From positions 45,943,455 to 46,007,454 of the forward strand of contig CM053799.1 in assembly GCA_028671895.1 (NCBI GenBank): 64,000 nt of DNA, in the 5' to 3' direction. Below the pieces are notes generated by a model. The model searched no databases, was not told where the DNA came from, and saw only the letters and a program-made list of their open reading frames with translations. The translations under genes and the position numbers were made by a program. This document shows, one piece after another, positions 45,084-55,202 of this stretch (position 1 is the stretch's first letter; the number at the start of each line of letters is the position of its first letter). This DNA is from Oenanthe sinensis. Taxonomy: Eukaryota; Streptophyta; Magnoliopsida; Apiales; Apiaceae.

Positions 45084-45437
45084 TGTTGATGAATAAATCT
45101 GCGAATCAACAAAGATTGTGATTTTTTTCCTGAAAAAGATTAAACAAGGCTGAGTATTGCCGGAGTGTGATGGTTTGTATGAGATTGTTAGGTTTTGGAA
45201 TAACTAGAACTTTGTTTGTTAGAGAAAAATATGATTTTTTTCCAACGGCTGTGTCTCTAGGTTTTCCGACCCCCAACAATGTGTTTACGTACCTTTATTT
45301 ATAGGCAAAATAGAGAATCAACCCCACGTAATTTTGGCAAAGCATAGGCCCAATAGGAAAAGGGTTTCCTATTCGAATCATAATTGGCATTGGAATGGAA
45401 AGTGAATAGACAAGATGAACCTTCCTGGAAGAGGTCT
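45084..45437 (-). repeat. Gypsy 5' LTR, inner part
   Basis: Starts TGTTGATGAATAAATCTG (plus strand) and runs to the Copia-4 target site GGTCT (45433-45437). Joined with 49939-50397 it gives an LTR of about 813 bp. Confidence 0.85.
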
Positions 45438-45691
45438 TGTTGGACATACAAGAATATTGCAGACTAGTATGTAATAGAAAACATTATTGTAGAATATTGG
45501 TCATTTTTTTATTGATAAACATAGACTTATTTATACTGCACAGCAGCAACATTATTGCAGGAAATCATGCTTGATTATTCTGTTAACAGATAGGTGCCTA
45601 ACAATCAGCTAGAAAAGATATTCCTGATCCTTAATTTTAGCATAAAGATTGAACTCCTGATTATCAGCTTCAAGAGTCATATCTATTAACA
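45438..45691 (-). repeat. Copia-4 3' LTR (254 bp)
   Basis: TGTTGGACATAC...CTATTAACA on the plus strand, identical to 49680-49933. On the minus strand it is preceded by the purine tract CAAGGAGGAG (45692-45701), which is also coding sequence. Confidence 0.97.
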
Positions 45692-48600
45692 CTCCTCCTT
45701 GACTCTGGAGCTGCAAACACCAAGCTTATGCCTCAAGAATTCATATCTGTTCTTTGGAAGTGCCTTTGTGAAAATGTCGGCACTTTGATCTTCTGAACTG
45801 CAGTGAATCAATTGCACTTCCCCTTCCCTCTGGACTTCTCTTAGGAAATAGAACTTAATTTTGAAATGCTTTGTTTTATCATGAAACACTGGTTTATCAG
45901 CAATTGAAATTGCAGCTTGGTTGTCCACAAATATAGTTGTGCCTTCTTGTTGCTCCATGTGTAAGTCCATCATGAGTTTCCTTAACCATAACGCTTGATT
46001 TACAGCAGCAGTAGCAGCTACAAACTCTGCTTCAGCTGTAGATTGAGCTGTTATTTCTTGTTTTTTTGAACTCCAGCAGAACATTCCAGAACCAAAGCTA
46101 AAACAATAACCTAATGTGCTTTTCATATCATCTTCACATCCAGCTAAATCACTATCAGCATAACCATGGAGTCTAAAATTCTCAACTCGACTAAACTTTA
46201 CCCCATAATCAGTTGTACCTTTAATATATCGTAAAATTCTTTTCCCTGCTTGAAAGTGAATTTCACTAGCACAATGCATATACCTTGAAAGGATACTCAC
46301 AGCATTCATAATATCCGGCCTAGTTGTGGTCAGATACATCAAACATCCAATTAAGCTTCTGTAGAGTCCTTCATCAACTTTAGGAGCACCATCTTTTTCA
46401 CAGAACTTTTCTTTGTTATTCATCGGGGTTGCAGTAGGCTTGCACATATCCATGTTAAACTTCTTGAGAATTTCTTTGGCGTATTTCTTTTGACATATGA
46501 AAATCTCGTTAGTATTTTGCTGCACTTCCATACCAAGAAAAAATGTCATTTTTCCGAGATCTGTCATCTCGAACACAGCTTTCATTTCTTCTTTAAAGTT
46601 ATCAATCTGCTTTAAGTTGCTACCTGTTACAAGCAAATCATCAACGTATAATGATATAACAAGAATTTCATTTTCTGATTTCTTGACATAAAGTGTGGCT
46701 TCACTTAGACTTTTAGTAAAGCCTAAGCTTAACAAATGAGTGTCAATTCTGCTGTACCAGGTCCTTGGAGCTTGTCTGCAGCCATACAACGCCTTTATCA
46801 ATCGATATACCTTGTCCTCTTGTCCTTCACAAACAAACCCTTCTGGTTGCTCGACGAAAATTTCTTCCTCCAACTGACCATTCAAAAATGCTGATTTGAC
46901 GTCCATTTGATGTACAGTCCATCCTTTTTGTGCAGCAAGAGCCAACAACATCCTTATAGTTTCCATCCTAGCAACCGGAGCAAATGTTTCTGAAAAATCC
47001 ACCCCATAAATCTGAGCATACCCCTTAACGACAAGTCTTGCCTTGTACTTGTTTACAGAACCATCGGGATTGAACTTGGTTCTATAAACCCATTTGACTC
47101 TTATAGCTTTCTTGTGTGTAGGTCTATCTACCAATTCCCATGTATGATTTTTTTCAATCATTTTAAGCTCCTCCTTCATTGCAACTATCCACTTCTCATC
47201 AGTTGAAGCTGCTTCATACCCTGCAGGTTCTAGCACAGCAACATTACATCTTTGATAAATATCGGAGAGTGGCCTAGTTCCTCTAACAGGTTCATCATCC
47301 ACGTCATCATTTTCCTCTTGAATATGAGTCTGCTTGTTATTCTCCCAATCCCAGTTATCTGACTCGAAGAAGTGAACATCCCTGCTAATGATAATTTTGT
47401 TGCTTTGTGGGTGGTATATTCTGTAGGCACTTGAGGTGTAGCCTATAAATATTCCAGCATCTGATTTTTTGTCCAATTTGTCTCTCTTAACTTGAGGAAT
47501 ATGCGAGAAACATAGACAACCAAATGTTTTCAAATTCAGCAACTTTGGTTTGAATCCATACCATACTTCAAATGGAGTCATTTTCTTCACAGCTTTTGTT
47601 GGCAATCTGTTTAGTAGAAAAATTGATGTATGTGCAGCTTCAGCCCAAAACTTCTTTGGCAGCCCTTTCTCATGAAGTAAACACCTTGCCATCTCCATGA
47701 TTGTCCGATTTTTCCTTTCCACAACACCGTTCTGTTGAGGAGTATAAGGTGCAGTCAACTGATGTTCAATGCCTGCATCTCTACAAAACTTGTTAAATTT
47801 TTCAGAGGTATATTCAGTTCCGTTATCAGATCGAATCATCATGATTTTTCTTTTACTTTGAGTCTCAATCCAAGCTTTGAAAGTACCAAAGATATCAGCC
47901 ACTTCTGTTTTTTGTTTCATAAAATAAATCCAGCACATTCTCGAGTAATCATCAATGAATGCAATATAATACTTACTTCCATTTAGTGATGGTGTACTCA
48001 TTGGTCCTGCCACGTCTGTATGTATCAATTGCAGCTTCTTTGTGGCCCTCCAAGCACTATGTTGTTGGAAAGGAAGTCTACTTTGTTTGCCGTACTGACA
48101 TGCATCACACTCAGGTGGCTCCTCCTCTAATGTAGGCAGCCCTCTCGCCATATTATTTTTCTCCATATAAAGTAGAGCAGCATGATGAAAGTGCCCCAAT
48201 CTTTTGTGCCACAACATAGTGTTGTTAATCTCTTTGTGTACGGCAGCCTGCTCTCCTTTCATGAAATCCAAGGCGAAACTTTTACCTTTCATTTGAACTT
48301 TGAAAATATCTACACCTCTTGCATCTTTAATGACACAATGGTTGTCATCAAACAACACCTTGTAACCTTTTTCTGTCAACTGAGAAACACTCAACAGGTT
48401 CTGATTTATTTCGGGAACATACAAGACATCAGAAATCAATTTCAAACCTGTATGACATTGGATTTCAACTGTTCCTTTGCCTTTAACTGCAATATATGCT
48501 CCATTTCCAACTCTGACCTTAGAAACAGCAGCCTCATCAAAATCTCTAAAGATTTTTCGATCATATGTCATGTGATTTGTACAACCACTATCTATAAGCC

Positions 48601-49561
48601 AGCTTTCTGCAGAATTATGAGCAGAAAAACATGATGCTACAAACAACTGCTCCTCATCTTGATATTGATTTTCAGCTGCCTTGGCCTCCCCCTGTTGAGA
48701 CTTGTAAATCTTTTCCATATGTCCTAGCTGACCGCATTTGTGGCATTTTACGTCTGGTCTCCACCAACATCGATTTGGAGGATGATTAGTCTTTTTGCAG
48801 TAAGAGCAAGGTGGAAAGACCTCAGTGTTGTCATTCTGATTCCTTGCAAAAACACCGGGTTTGTTTTTATTCTGCCAATTTCTGTTCTTGCCACCATCTT
48901 TGCTGAATGATTTGGCTTGATAAGCTCCTTCCACAGATCCTTCTTGCCTCATAAGCCTTCTTTGTTCCTGTGCCTTCAATGCATTCAACAACTCTGCCAA
49001 CGTAATACTTGACAAATCTTTAGAGTTTTCCAACGATGAAATTGTAACTTCAAATTTCTCAGGAAGTGTGACTAATATCTTTTGAACAATCCTAGAATCT
49101 GGAAAATCAGTGCCAAGGAGTTTAACTTTGTTAGCAATTCCAATTAGTCTATTGGAATATACCTTGATTGTTTCAGATTCTCTCATTTTTTGCATCTCAA
49201 ATTCCCTGACCAGATTCAGCACCTTCATTCCTTTAATTCTTTCATCTCCTTCGTATTCGCTTTTGAGAAACTTCCAGATTTCAAATGCCGTCTTCATGGT
49301 CATTATCCTTGTGAATAGATCTGATGTGACAGCAGCAAACAGAGTAGCCCTTGCCTTTGACTTTTTTGTCTTTCTTTCCTTATGATACTTTATTTGAGCC
49401 ATGGTTGGATTATTAGCCAAGGGAGGAAGTTCGTAATCCTCTTCAACCGGTTCCCATAGATCATTTGCCTCCAGGTATGCTTCCATTCTAGCTGCCCAAA
49501 TATGATAGTTTTCACCATCAAACGCAGGTGGTGAAATGTTGTTGAAATGTTCAGAATCCAT
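45686..49561 (-). CDS. Copia-4 gag-pol polyprotein, intact (1,291 aa)
   Basis: One open frame from ATG at 49561 to a TAA lying 6 bp inside the 3' LTR. Gag (1-250) is followed by a complete zinc knuckle (C252, C255, H260, C265) and a second one (C273, C276, H281) whose fourth ligand is Tyr286 (codon TAC, 48704-48706) instead of Cys. Then protease DSG at 324-326, integrase (WHKRLGHFHH, HTDVAGP, IRSDNGTEY, QQNGVVERKNR), RT with [12 protein letters not shown] and SLYVDDLLVTG, and RNase H with GYADSDLAGC and STAEAEFVA. Compact Copia of this build match the Tork/Tnt1-like group, but lineage assignment is tentative. The protein is likely functional unless Tyr286 matters. Confidence 0.96.
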   Translation of the reverse strand: MDSEHFNNISPPAFDGENYHIWAARMEAYLEANDLWEPVEEDYELPPLANNPTMAQIKYHKERKTKKSKARATLFAAVTSDLFTRIMTMKTAFEIWKFLKSEYEGDERIKGMKVLNLVREFEMQKMRESETIKVYSNRLIGIANKVKLLGTDFPDSRIVQKILVTLPEKFEVTISSLENSKDLSSITLAELLNALKAQEQRRLMRQEGSVEGAYQAKSFSKDGGKNRNWQNKNKPGVFARNQNDNTEVFPPCSYCKKTNHPPNRCWWRPDVKCHKCGQLGHMEKIYKSQQGEAKAAENQYQDEEQLFVASCFSAHNSAESWLIDSGCTNHMTYDRKIFRDFDEAAVSKVRVGNGAYIAVKGKGTVEIQCHTGLKLISDVLYVPEINQNLLSVSQLTEKGYKVLFDDNHCVIKDARGVDIFKVQMKGKSFALDFMKGEQAAVHKEINNTMLWHKRLGHFHHAALLYMEKNNMARGLPTLEEEPPECDACQYGKQSRLPFQQHSAWRATKKLQLIHTDVAGPMSTPSLNGSKYYIAFIDDYSRMCWIYFMKQKTEVADIFGTFKAWIETQSKRKIMMIRSDNGTEYTSEKFNKFCRDAGIEHQLTAPYTPQQNGVVERKNRTIMEMARCLLHEKGLPKKFWAEAAHTSIFLLNRLPTKAVKKMTPFEVWYGFKPKLLNLKTFGCLCFSHIPQVKRDKLDKKSDAGIFIGYTSSAYRIYHPQSNKIIISRDVHFFESDNWDWENNKQTHIQEENDDVDDEPVRGTRPLSDIYQRCNVAVLEPAGYEAASTDEKWIVAMKEELKMIEKNHTWELVDRPTHKKAIRVKWVYRTKFNPDGSVNKYKARLVVKGYAQIYGVDFSETFAPVARMETIRMLLALAAQKGWTVHQMDVKSAFLNGQLEEEIFVEQPEGFVCEGQEDKVYRLIKALYGCRQAPRTWYSRIDTHLLSLGFTKSLSEATLYVKKSENEILVISLYVDDLLVTGSNLKQIDNFKEEMKAVFEMTDLGKMTFFLGMEVQQNTNEIFICQKKYAKEILKKFNMDMCKPTATPMNNKEKFCEKDGAPKVDEGLYRSLIGCLMYLTTTRPDIMNAVSILSRYMHCASEIHFQAGKRILRYIKGTTDYGVKFSRVENFRLHGYADSDLAGCEDDMKSTLGYCFSFGSGMFCWSSKKQEITAQSTAEAEFVAATAAVNQALWLRKLMMDLHMEQQEGTTIFVDNQAAISIADKPVFHDKTKHFKIKFYFLREVQREGEVQLIHCSSEDQSADIFTKALPKNRYEFLRHKLGVCSSRVKEEC

Positions 49562-49664
49562 TTTGTATCACTTTTTTTGTGTGTGTGTATGTGTTTGTGT
49601 TTTGAAAAAAATGTGTATGTAGGAGGTGTGTGTTTGTGTTCCTCACAGGTCCCTTGAGACTAAA

Positions 49665-49679
49665 GCTTTGATACCAATC
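49665..49679 (-). promoter_or_regulatory. Copia-4 primer-binding site
   Basis: The minus strand reads GATTGGTATCAAAGC right after the 5' LTR, one mismatch from the initiator-Met complement TGGTATCAGAGC. Confidence 0.9.
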
Positions 49680-49933
49680 TGTTGGACATACAAGAATATT
49701 GCAGACTAGTATGTAATAGAAAACATTATTGTAGAATATTGGTCATTTTTTTATTGATAAACATAGACTTATTTATACTGCACAGCAGCAACATTATTGC
49801 AGGAAATCATGCTTGATTATTCTGTTAACAGATAGGTGCCTAACAATCAGCTAGAAAAGATATTCCTGATCCTTAATTTTAGCATAAAGATTGAACTCCT
49901 GATTATCAGCTTCAAGAGTCATATCTATTAACA
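49680..49933 (-). repeat. Copia-4 5' LTR (254 bp)
   Basis: Identical to 45438-45691. Must hold the promoter; with only 254 bp, U3 is short. No clear repeat array. Confidence 0.97.
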
Positions 49934-49938
49934 GGTCT

Positions 49939-50397
49939 ATATTAGGGTTTGTTCGGATAGGTCAAAACCTAGTATAAGGTTCAAGAACTTCATGAATCCG
50001 ACATTGACCCAGAATCCGTGGGCTTTAGTCGGAACACTACAGCAATTTGCCGGATACCTTTATTGGAGGTTAACATTAGATCCACTGCAAATATAGGACA
50101 CGTCCTAAGCCCCCAGACGAGGGTAACCCGCCTGAATACAGGGAAATGATCCTCCAAAACAAGTTCAAGAATATCCCATAACTCCCAACGAGGGCAACTA
50201 GTGGAATATGAAGTTATGGTTTTCAACAGGCATTGAAAGACATAGACCGTGTAGATATCATTAAATGAAATACAAGCCAGAAGGAAATAGGCCGAGGCAA
50301 GTGATGAATCAAGTGGGCCGGGTCCGACACACATGGGACTCGCCCTTTTGAGGCTTAATAGAGGGCGCATCCTCTCTTCGCAAAAACAGGTACAACA
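49939..50397 (-). repeat. Gypsy 5' LTR, outer part
   Basis: Continues the Gypsy LTR after Copia-4, ending AGGTACAACA at 50397. Bases 50112-50395 match the 3' LTR remnant at 14572-14860. Confidence 0.88.
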
Positions 50398-53160
50398 GTA
50401 AGTATATTTTTATGGCATATTATATGTGTTGATTGTACTATTGAAACTACACAGAATCATGGTGCTAAAATTTTATAGCATAGTTAACGGCCTTGAGTTT
50501 ACAACATCTTTTCACAATGCACAATCTTGCATTGATGAACATGCATATTATACTAATCGAAAAAAAAACATAACATGCAAGCTTCTGGATTTAGAAATAG
50601 AAGAACATTATCGAAATTGAGATATAAACAGCACGGTGCATCAACGACAGGCCCTCAATTTTGAGATGTACTATGCCATTTGAAATTTGTTTACCCCGTC
50701 AAAGAATACTCATAACAAAATAGAGAACTTTGCTATTATTATTAAATATTAATCTCTTATGACTTAAAAATTAGTCTTTCTCGCATTTCTACTAGTAAAA
50801 TCATTAATCAAGACTTCAAAATTTAAATTTGATAATATAACCAATTCGTTCAACCATTTTTTTGACATACTAAAATGGAAATACGACTTATTAAACTTCA
50901 GTTTTGAAATACTTCGTGTTGCATAAGCCACTATAACCCAGAATAATTAACAATATTTTATAAATAATTGTTGCAGTTAGATAGCAACTCTATGCTCTTG
51001 AAAGAGTTCAACATATCAATTCCCTTTTCCTATTTACTAATTAAAATATGCTCATATTTCTGCTTCCTTTGATTTTTTAACTTCAAATAAACAGCTTAGT
51101 TTTTGATTTTTTTTTTCATTTCTAAATTATTCCCTAATTTTTTTAAAAAAAATTGTCCCCTGACTATGGATGCCCATGTGGTGGCTTATATTTCTTGCCC
51201 TAAGGGCCGGCCCTGCGGCAGATATTCAGTTAATCTAATATCACCTCTGATATCAATGCAACTGGTGGCCAGTTTATGGTTCACTCATCGACCATAGTTT
51301 ATATATCTCTAAATATGCTATCCAAGTTTGATTCATCAATTAAAACCAACATGGAAATGTATGATGCTACTTTTATACTCCGTAATATAAATCTTGATAT
51401 AATATACTGAAAAGGTCCTTATTTTGCAAGCGAATCCTGGCTTGCCAATGCAATTGACCCTACCCCTGCATTTTATTATTTTTGCTAATTCTACCCCTGC
51501 ATTTTCTGTACCCTTTCTGAAGTTTATATAGCCAATATCACTGTATCAACAAAGAAATATTTAAAAGCTGTACCAACTCAATCTTAAAGTTGATGCATCT
51601 AGCCAAAGACTAAACTGTAGGTGAATCTGGTTCTTCATAATCACATCCTTTGACTGATATCAGAGATTCAGAGAATAAAATATGGGAGAATATCATCTAT
51701 GCTACCAATCAAACTTTAGTTGAGAATAAATTATGGCAGAATATCATCTCTGCTTCTCCAGAGTTCGATTCCCATCTTCCCTTTCCTTATACTTAAAGAT
51801 ATATCAGATTTCAAAAAAAAAATGATAAAAATTAGCTAACTACTTGGCAAAAAATAAATAAATTAGCTTAACTAATGAATAAGTGTACATATATCAAGTC
51901 ATGTGAATCAACAAATCAAACCTAGAATTCATTAGAAAATCGGCTGCTTATATTCCAGCTTTCTCAAAATTAAATAGTTTGACCCTTTCAGCACCCTAGC
52001 ACATCACAGAAAAAACAGAGGGGTGCCACTTGAGGCACTCTCCATGAGCTGTTCAGCCCGTGGAAGTGTATCGCCTGTCCCTCGATAAAACAGTGCCCAC
52101 GTCTAGAACAATGATTATATTTTAACAGGAAGCCATCAATAAATCATTTTAATGGGTTGTACCAGAAACCACAGCCACAGCCACAGCCACAAGTTTCTTT
52201 CTTTCCTTTTTTCCTAAAATCCAAGCACAAGTTTCACCTCTTCTTGCGCAAAATAATAAGTTTTGCAAATGCTCAGACGACAGACAAGTTATCTGATTGG
52301 AATACTATCATGGCATGACCACTACTTGTATATACTTAACTTGTAGCTATCTATTTGGAAATGCTTAGATGAATTATTTGTTTCCTCTGTATTTCTTTCA
52401 AACATTTGATTCACTAGAGCTATCAGCAGCAGACAGCAGTTAGGATGACACCTTAGCTGAGCTGGATCCACCGGGTATGTTTGATTTGATTAGCCTATCA
52501 AGCAACCTGGGGGTCTGTGGAAACAATCTCTCTACTTCTTTTGGAGTAGAGGTAAGGTCTGTGTACATTCAAAATGGATACCACTAGGTGTATCAATATT
52601 TCTATAGTTCACCTACTCAGCTTTATGAAAGAAAGAGGGCTGAGTTTCCATCATGGGCTATCTTGGCCAGAAAAGTAGTCTTAAGGGCAGTCTCAACAAT
52701 GCTATGTGGCTATGTGCCTATGTCCCTGCAACAATTCTTCTCATTTCATTCTTGAGTAGATATTTTTTTCACTTCTAATCTGGCAGAGTAATATCGAAAA
52801 TGGAACTATTAAAGCATATAATTATCATAATGTTGCAGGGTAAATTGTTTACAGGGAAAGGAATTATGATATATGCTTTTCCGGAACAATGCAAAATACA
52901 TTCCACCCAGGTTTAATGTTGATATAACACATTTTATCCTTTCCAAATATAATGTACATTACCATATGGATCAAAAACAAATCATCTGTGCTCATGTTCC
53001 ATATGGATCAAAAACAAATTCCAGGATACTCAATGGGACCTCACAGGGTTTTAAACCTCCAACCCCACTAATAAATCATGAACATCTGCCAATTTATGTT
53101 ATTACAAAGGAACTTTATAAATATTGTAAGTTGTAATTTTCTAACCACTGATTTAATCTG
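50398..53160. other. Intergenic DNA right of the retrotransposon stack
   Basis: AT-rich, no gene recognised. Short ORFs lack any motif. Contains a SINE-like stretch (52500-52580), a CAGCCA hexamer run (52166-52193) and a B-box-like GAGTTCGATTCCC at 51761 followed by an A-run near 51815. Confidence 0.6.
52500..52580 (+). repeat. Possible plant SINE remnant
   Basis: AACAATCTCTCTACTTCTTTTGGAGTAGAGGTAAGGTCTGTGTACA closely resembles the conserved body of a widespread plant SINE family (AACCTCTCTACC...GTAGAGGTAAGGTCTGCGTACA). No clear target duplication or full tRNA-derived head was found, so it is a fragment at best. Confidence 0.4.
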
Positions 53161-53162
53161 CA

Positions 53163-53372
53163 GGGAAAAGTTAGAAGTTTACAGGAATCTTACTAGAGGC
53201 AACATTAAAATGGAACTGCAATGGCTTGTTAAAGGCTGCCAATCAGAAGACTCACTGGTGTTCTACTACTCAGGTCATGCCTCAAGGGTCCAGACCTCAG
53301 CGCTTATAAATAGATGGTTATGATGAAATGTTCTGCCCTGATGACCGCAAGATCTTACTGGTGCACAAATAC
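53163..53372 (+). pseudogene. Type I metacaspase p20 fragment
   Basis: After a splice-acceptor-like TTTAATCTGCAG, the plus strand reads TRGNIKMELQWLVKGCQSED and then SLVFYYSGHAS, the metacaspase p20 motif with the catalytic His in YSGH. About 60 bp further, in another frame, DGYDEMFCPDDRK corresponds to the next conserved p20 block, so a frameshift lies between. A second copy of ACTCAGGTCRTRCCTCAAGGGTC at 53369 suggests a local duplication. The catalytic Cys region is absent. It was a cysteine-dependent protease acting in cell death and stress; here a relic. Confidence 0.75.
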
Positions 53373-54240
53373 TCAGGTCGTACCTCAAGGGTCATAACCT
53401 AATTTATATTGTGGAACACGAACGCAAAAAATCCCTGAATCTCAGCAGCAACTAGTTAGGTAACAATACCAGTAGTATGTATATAAATTATGCATTAATA
53501 TCTGATGCATTCCTATCTCTAACTAAGCTCTAATAAAATGTTAGTAATCCCGATAAGGTATACAATATTGGTTTCTCACAGTTGCCTCAACTGAGAAGTT
53601 TGATGTGTCATTGACTTGTGAAAGCAGCATCTTATTAACAGCTTTTCTTTAGTATTTCTGGAGATTCTTTAAATTACCGGACAGTGTACTAGTTAATAAT
53701 AATTTGATCATTGGCTTGTTACACGTGTATATTTCCTGTTTAGGGACAAATTCGAAGTTATCCAATTCAGGTTTCAGCAACTGTTTGATCCAATCTAGAA
53801 CACAAATGATCACATGCGTGACACAACTACTTTAATTACTGGTATATAATTCAATGTATTTATCCTTTCTTTATCTGAAAAAGCTTAATGTTGCCAAATA
53901 TTCAAAAATGCTGTCCTCTCACAGAAAAGTAGAGAATCAAAAGTACTAAGACTGAACCTGGTTCTTCACACACTACCTAATCTGGTTGATCGAATAAATC
54001 TCATACATTTTCTTTTTGTGGCTTGAAAACAAGAGGCAAAGCCATTTAGATTTTAATTAAGCCATAGTTCGATCATTGTTCCTACAATTGCAGCGCAAAA
54101 AGATACCTAATGTATGGAGGGACATGATTATAAATTCTGTTTTATCAAGTAGTGATAATAGTGATAAAGTCTTTCAATATATATTTGAATAAGAAAATAG
54201 ATCTACTACTCACAGAAAACATAAAAAAAAACTCTTCTTA
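53373..54240. other. Spacer between the two metacaspase pieces
   Basis: No coding sequence recognised. The right end (54170-54195, TCAATATATATTTGAAT) could serve as a TATA region for the following exon. Confidence 0.5.
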
Positions 54241-54260
54241 AAGCTTCACATCCGAGGGAG

Positions 54261-55202
54261 ATGGCAAGTACAATAAAGCTGTGCAATTTCTGCAGAGCAG
54301 AAATTAGAGTGCCATTTGAAGCACAAAGAGGAATAGAGTGTCCTGTATGTAGAAATATCAACACCTATGGTGGCCCTCCTCTTACCAGACATTATACCGG
54401 TAATGGACCTCAACACGGTGGCTATCAATATCAACATCCATCTCTACCTCCTCCCTGGAGACCAGCACCACCATGAGGTCCTTATGGTGGGGAACCAACA
54501 ACCATGGCCTCCATAGGTGATTATCTTGAGCACCCACCACCTTCGAGACAAGGATCATTTCGACCCGTCAGAACTAACAGATATAGTTATCAACCGCCAC
54601 CAATGTCTCCAACACAAGCATCACCTCATCCTATGCATAGTCCTATCTATTATCAACCACCACACAGACCATCTCATCCAACTTATACTAATGACTATTA
54701 TCAACCACAGTCACCACCACCTCAACGCTCATCTCGTCCACTGACAAAAGTGAACAGCATCTATCAACCATCATTACAGACATCACCGCCACAGGGCTCT
54801 CGTCGCCCGTTTTATAATGGTTACTACCAACAACCATCACAAGTATCATCACCACTGCCAATGGATGATGAGGATTACTACTATCAAAATCAAACAATCC
54901 CTCAAGCATCACATTGCCCAGTACATGACAACAACAATGGTTATAATGAAGAAGAAACACCTCCCTTTGATAATTATTACCCACAGTCTTCGCAAATTTC
55001 ACCTCAGATGTCAAATCCTCGGGTCAGTAGTAACGATTACTACCAAGAACAGTTGCAAACTTCACCACCTCGGGTGCATACTAATGGCTATTATCAGCAA
55101 CCTTTACGCACACCTCAACAGCAATCGATATCACATGTCTCACAACCTTCACGCTTGGAGTCACTGCCTCAACAACTGCAGCCACCATCAGGATTGTTGT
55201 GA
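54261..55202 (+). pseudogene. Type I metacaspase N-terminal exon (LSD1 zinc finger plus Pro/Gln/Tyr-rich prodomain)
   Basis: ATG at 54261 starts MASTIKLCNFCRAEIRVPFE, an LSD1-type zinc finger (CxxC...CxxC, Cys in CNFC and CPVC). It is followed by about 240 residues rich in Pro, Gln, Ser and Tyr with recurring YYQPQ-like motifs, the usual prodomain of metacaspase-1-like proteins. An in-frame TGA at 54474-54476 splits it, and the frame ends at 55200-55202 without reaching a p20 domain. The p20 fragment at 53163 lies upstream, so the order is wrong for one gene; these are two pieces or a rearranged copy. The exon itself is well preserved. Confidence 0.8.

Larger units (their letters stand above)
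45438..49933 (-). mobile_element. Copia-4: compact, apparently intact Ty1/Copia element (4,496 bp)
   Basis: Flanked by GGTCT at 45433-45437 and 49934-49938. Its two 254 bp LTRs are identical base for base. It has a Met-type primer site, a polypurine tract and one open polyprotein. All structural parts for autonomous movement are present, so this is the youngest insertion in the window. It lies inside the Gypsy 5' LTR. Confidence 0.97.
14572..50397 (-). mobile_element. Tat-type Ty3/Gypsy element, old host of nested insertions
   Basis: Minus-strand order: 5' LTR (50397-45084, split by Copia-4), leader, gag (split by SIRE-3), protease, RT, RNase H, a second RNase H-like domain, integrase, an antisense accessory ORF, then a 3' LTR remnant (14572-14860, cut by SIRE-2). 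Integrase after RNase H defines Ty3/Gypsy; the second RNase H and the accessory ORF between pol and 3' LTR point to the Tat/Retand group. The comparable LTR stretches differ by about 12% by eye, so it is much older than the elements inside it. Confidence 0.88.

Noticed and set aside
47735..48634. Plus-strand ORFs within Copia-4
   Set aside because: Antisense shadows of the intact polyprotein; no independent evidence.
51640..51830. tRNA gene or full SINE around the B-box-like GAGTTCGATTCCC
   Set aside because: No A box at the right distance and no cloverleaf could be traced; only the B-box-like string and an A-run are visible.
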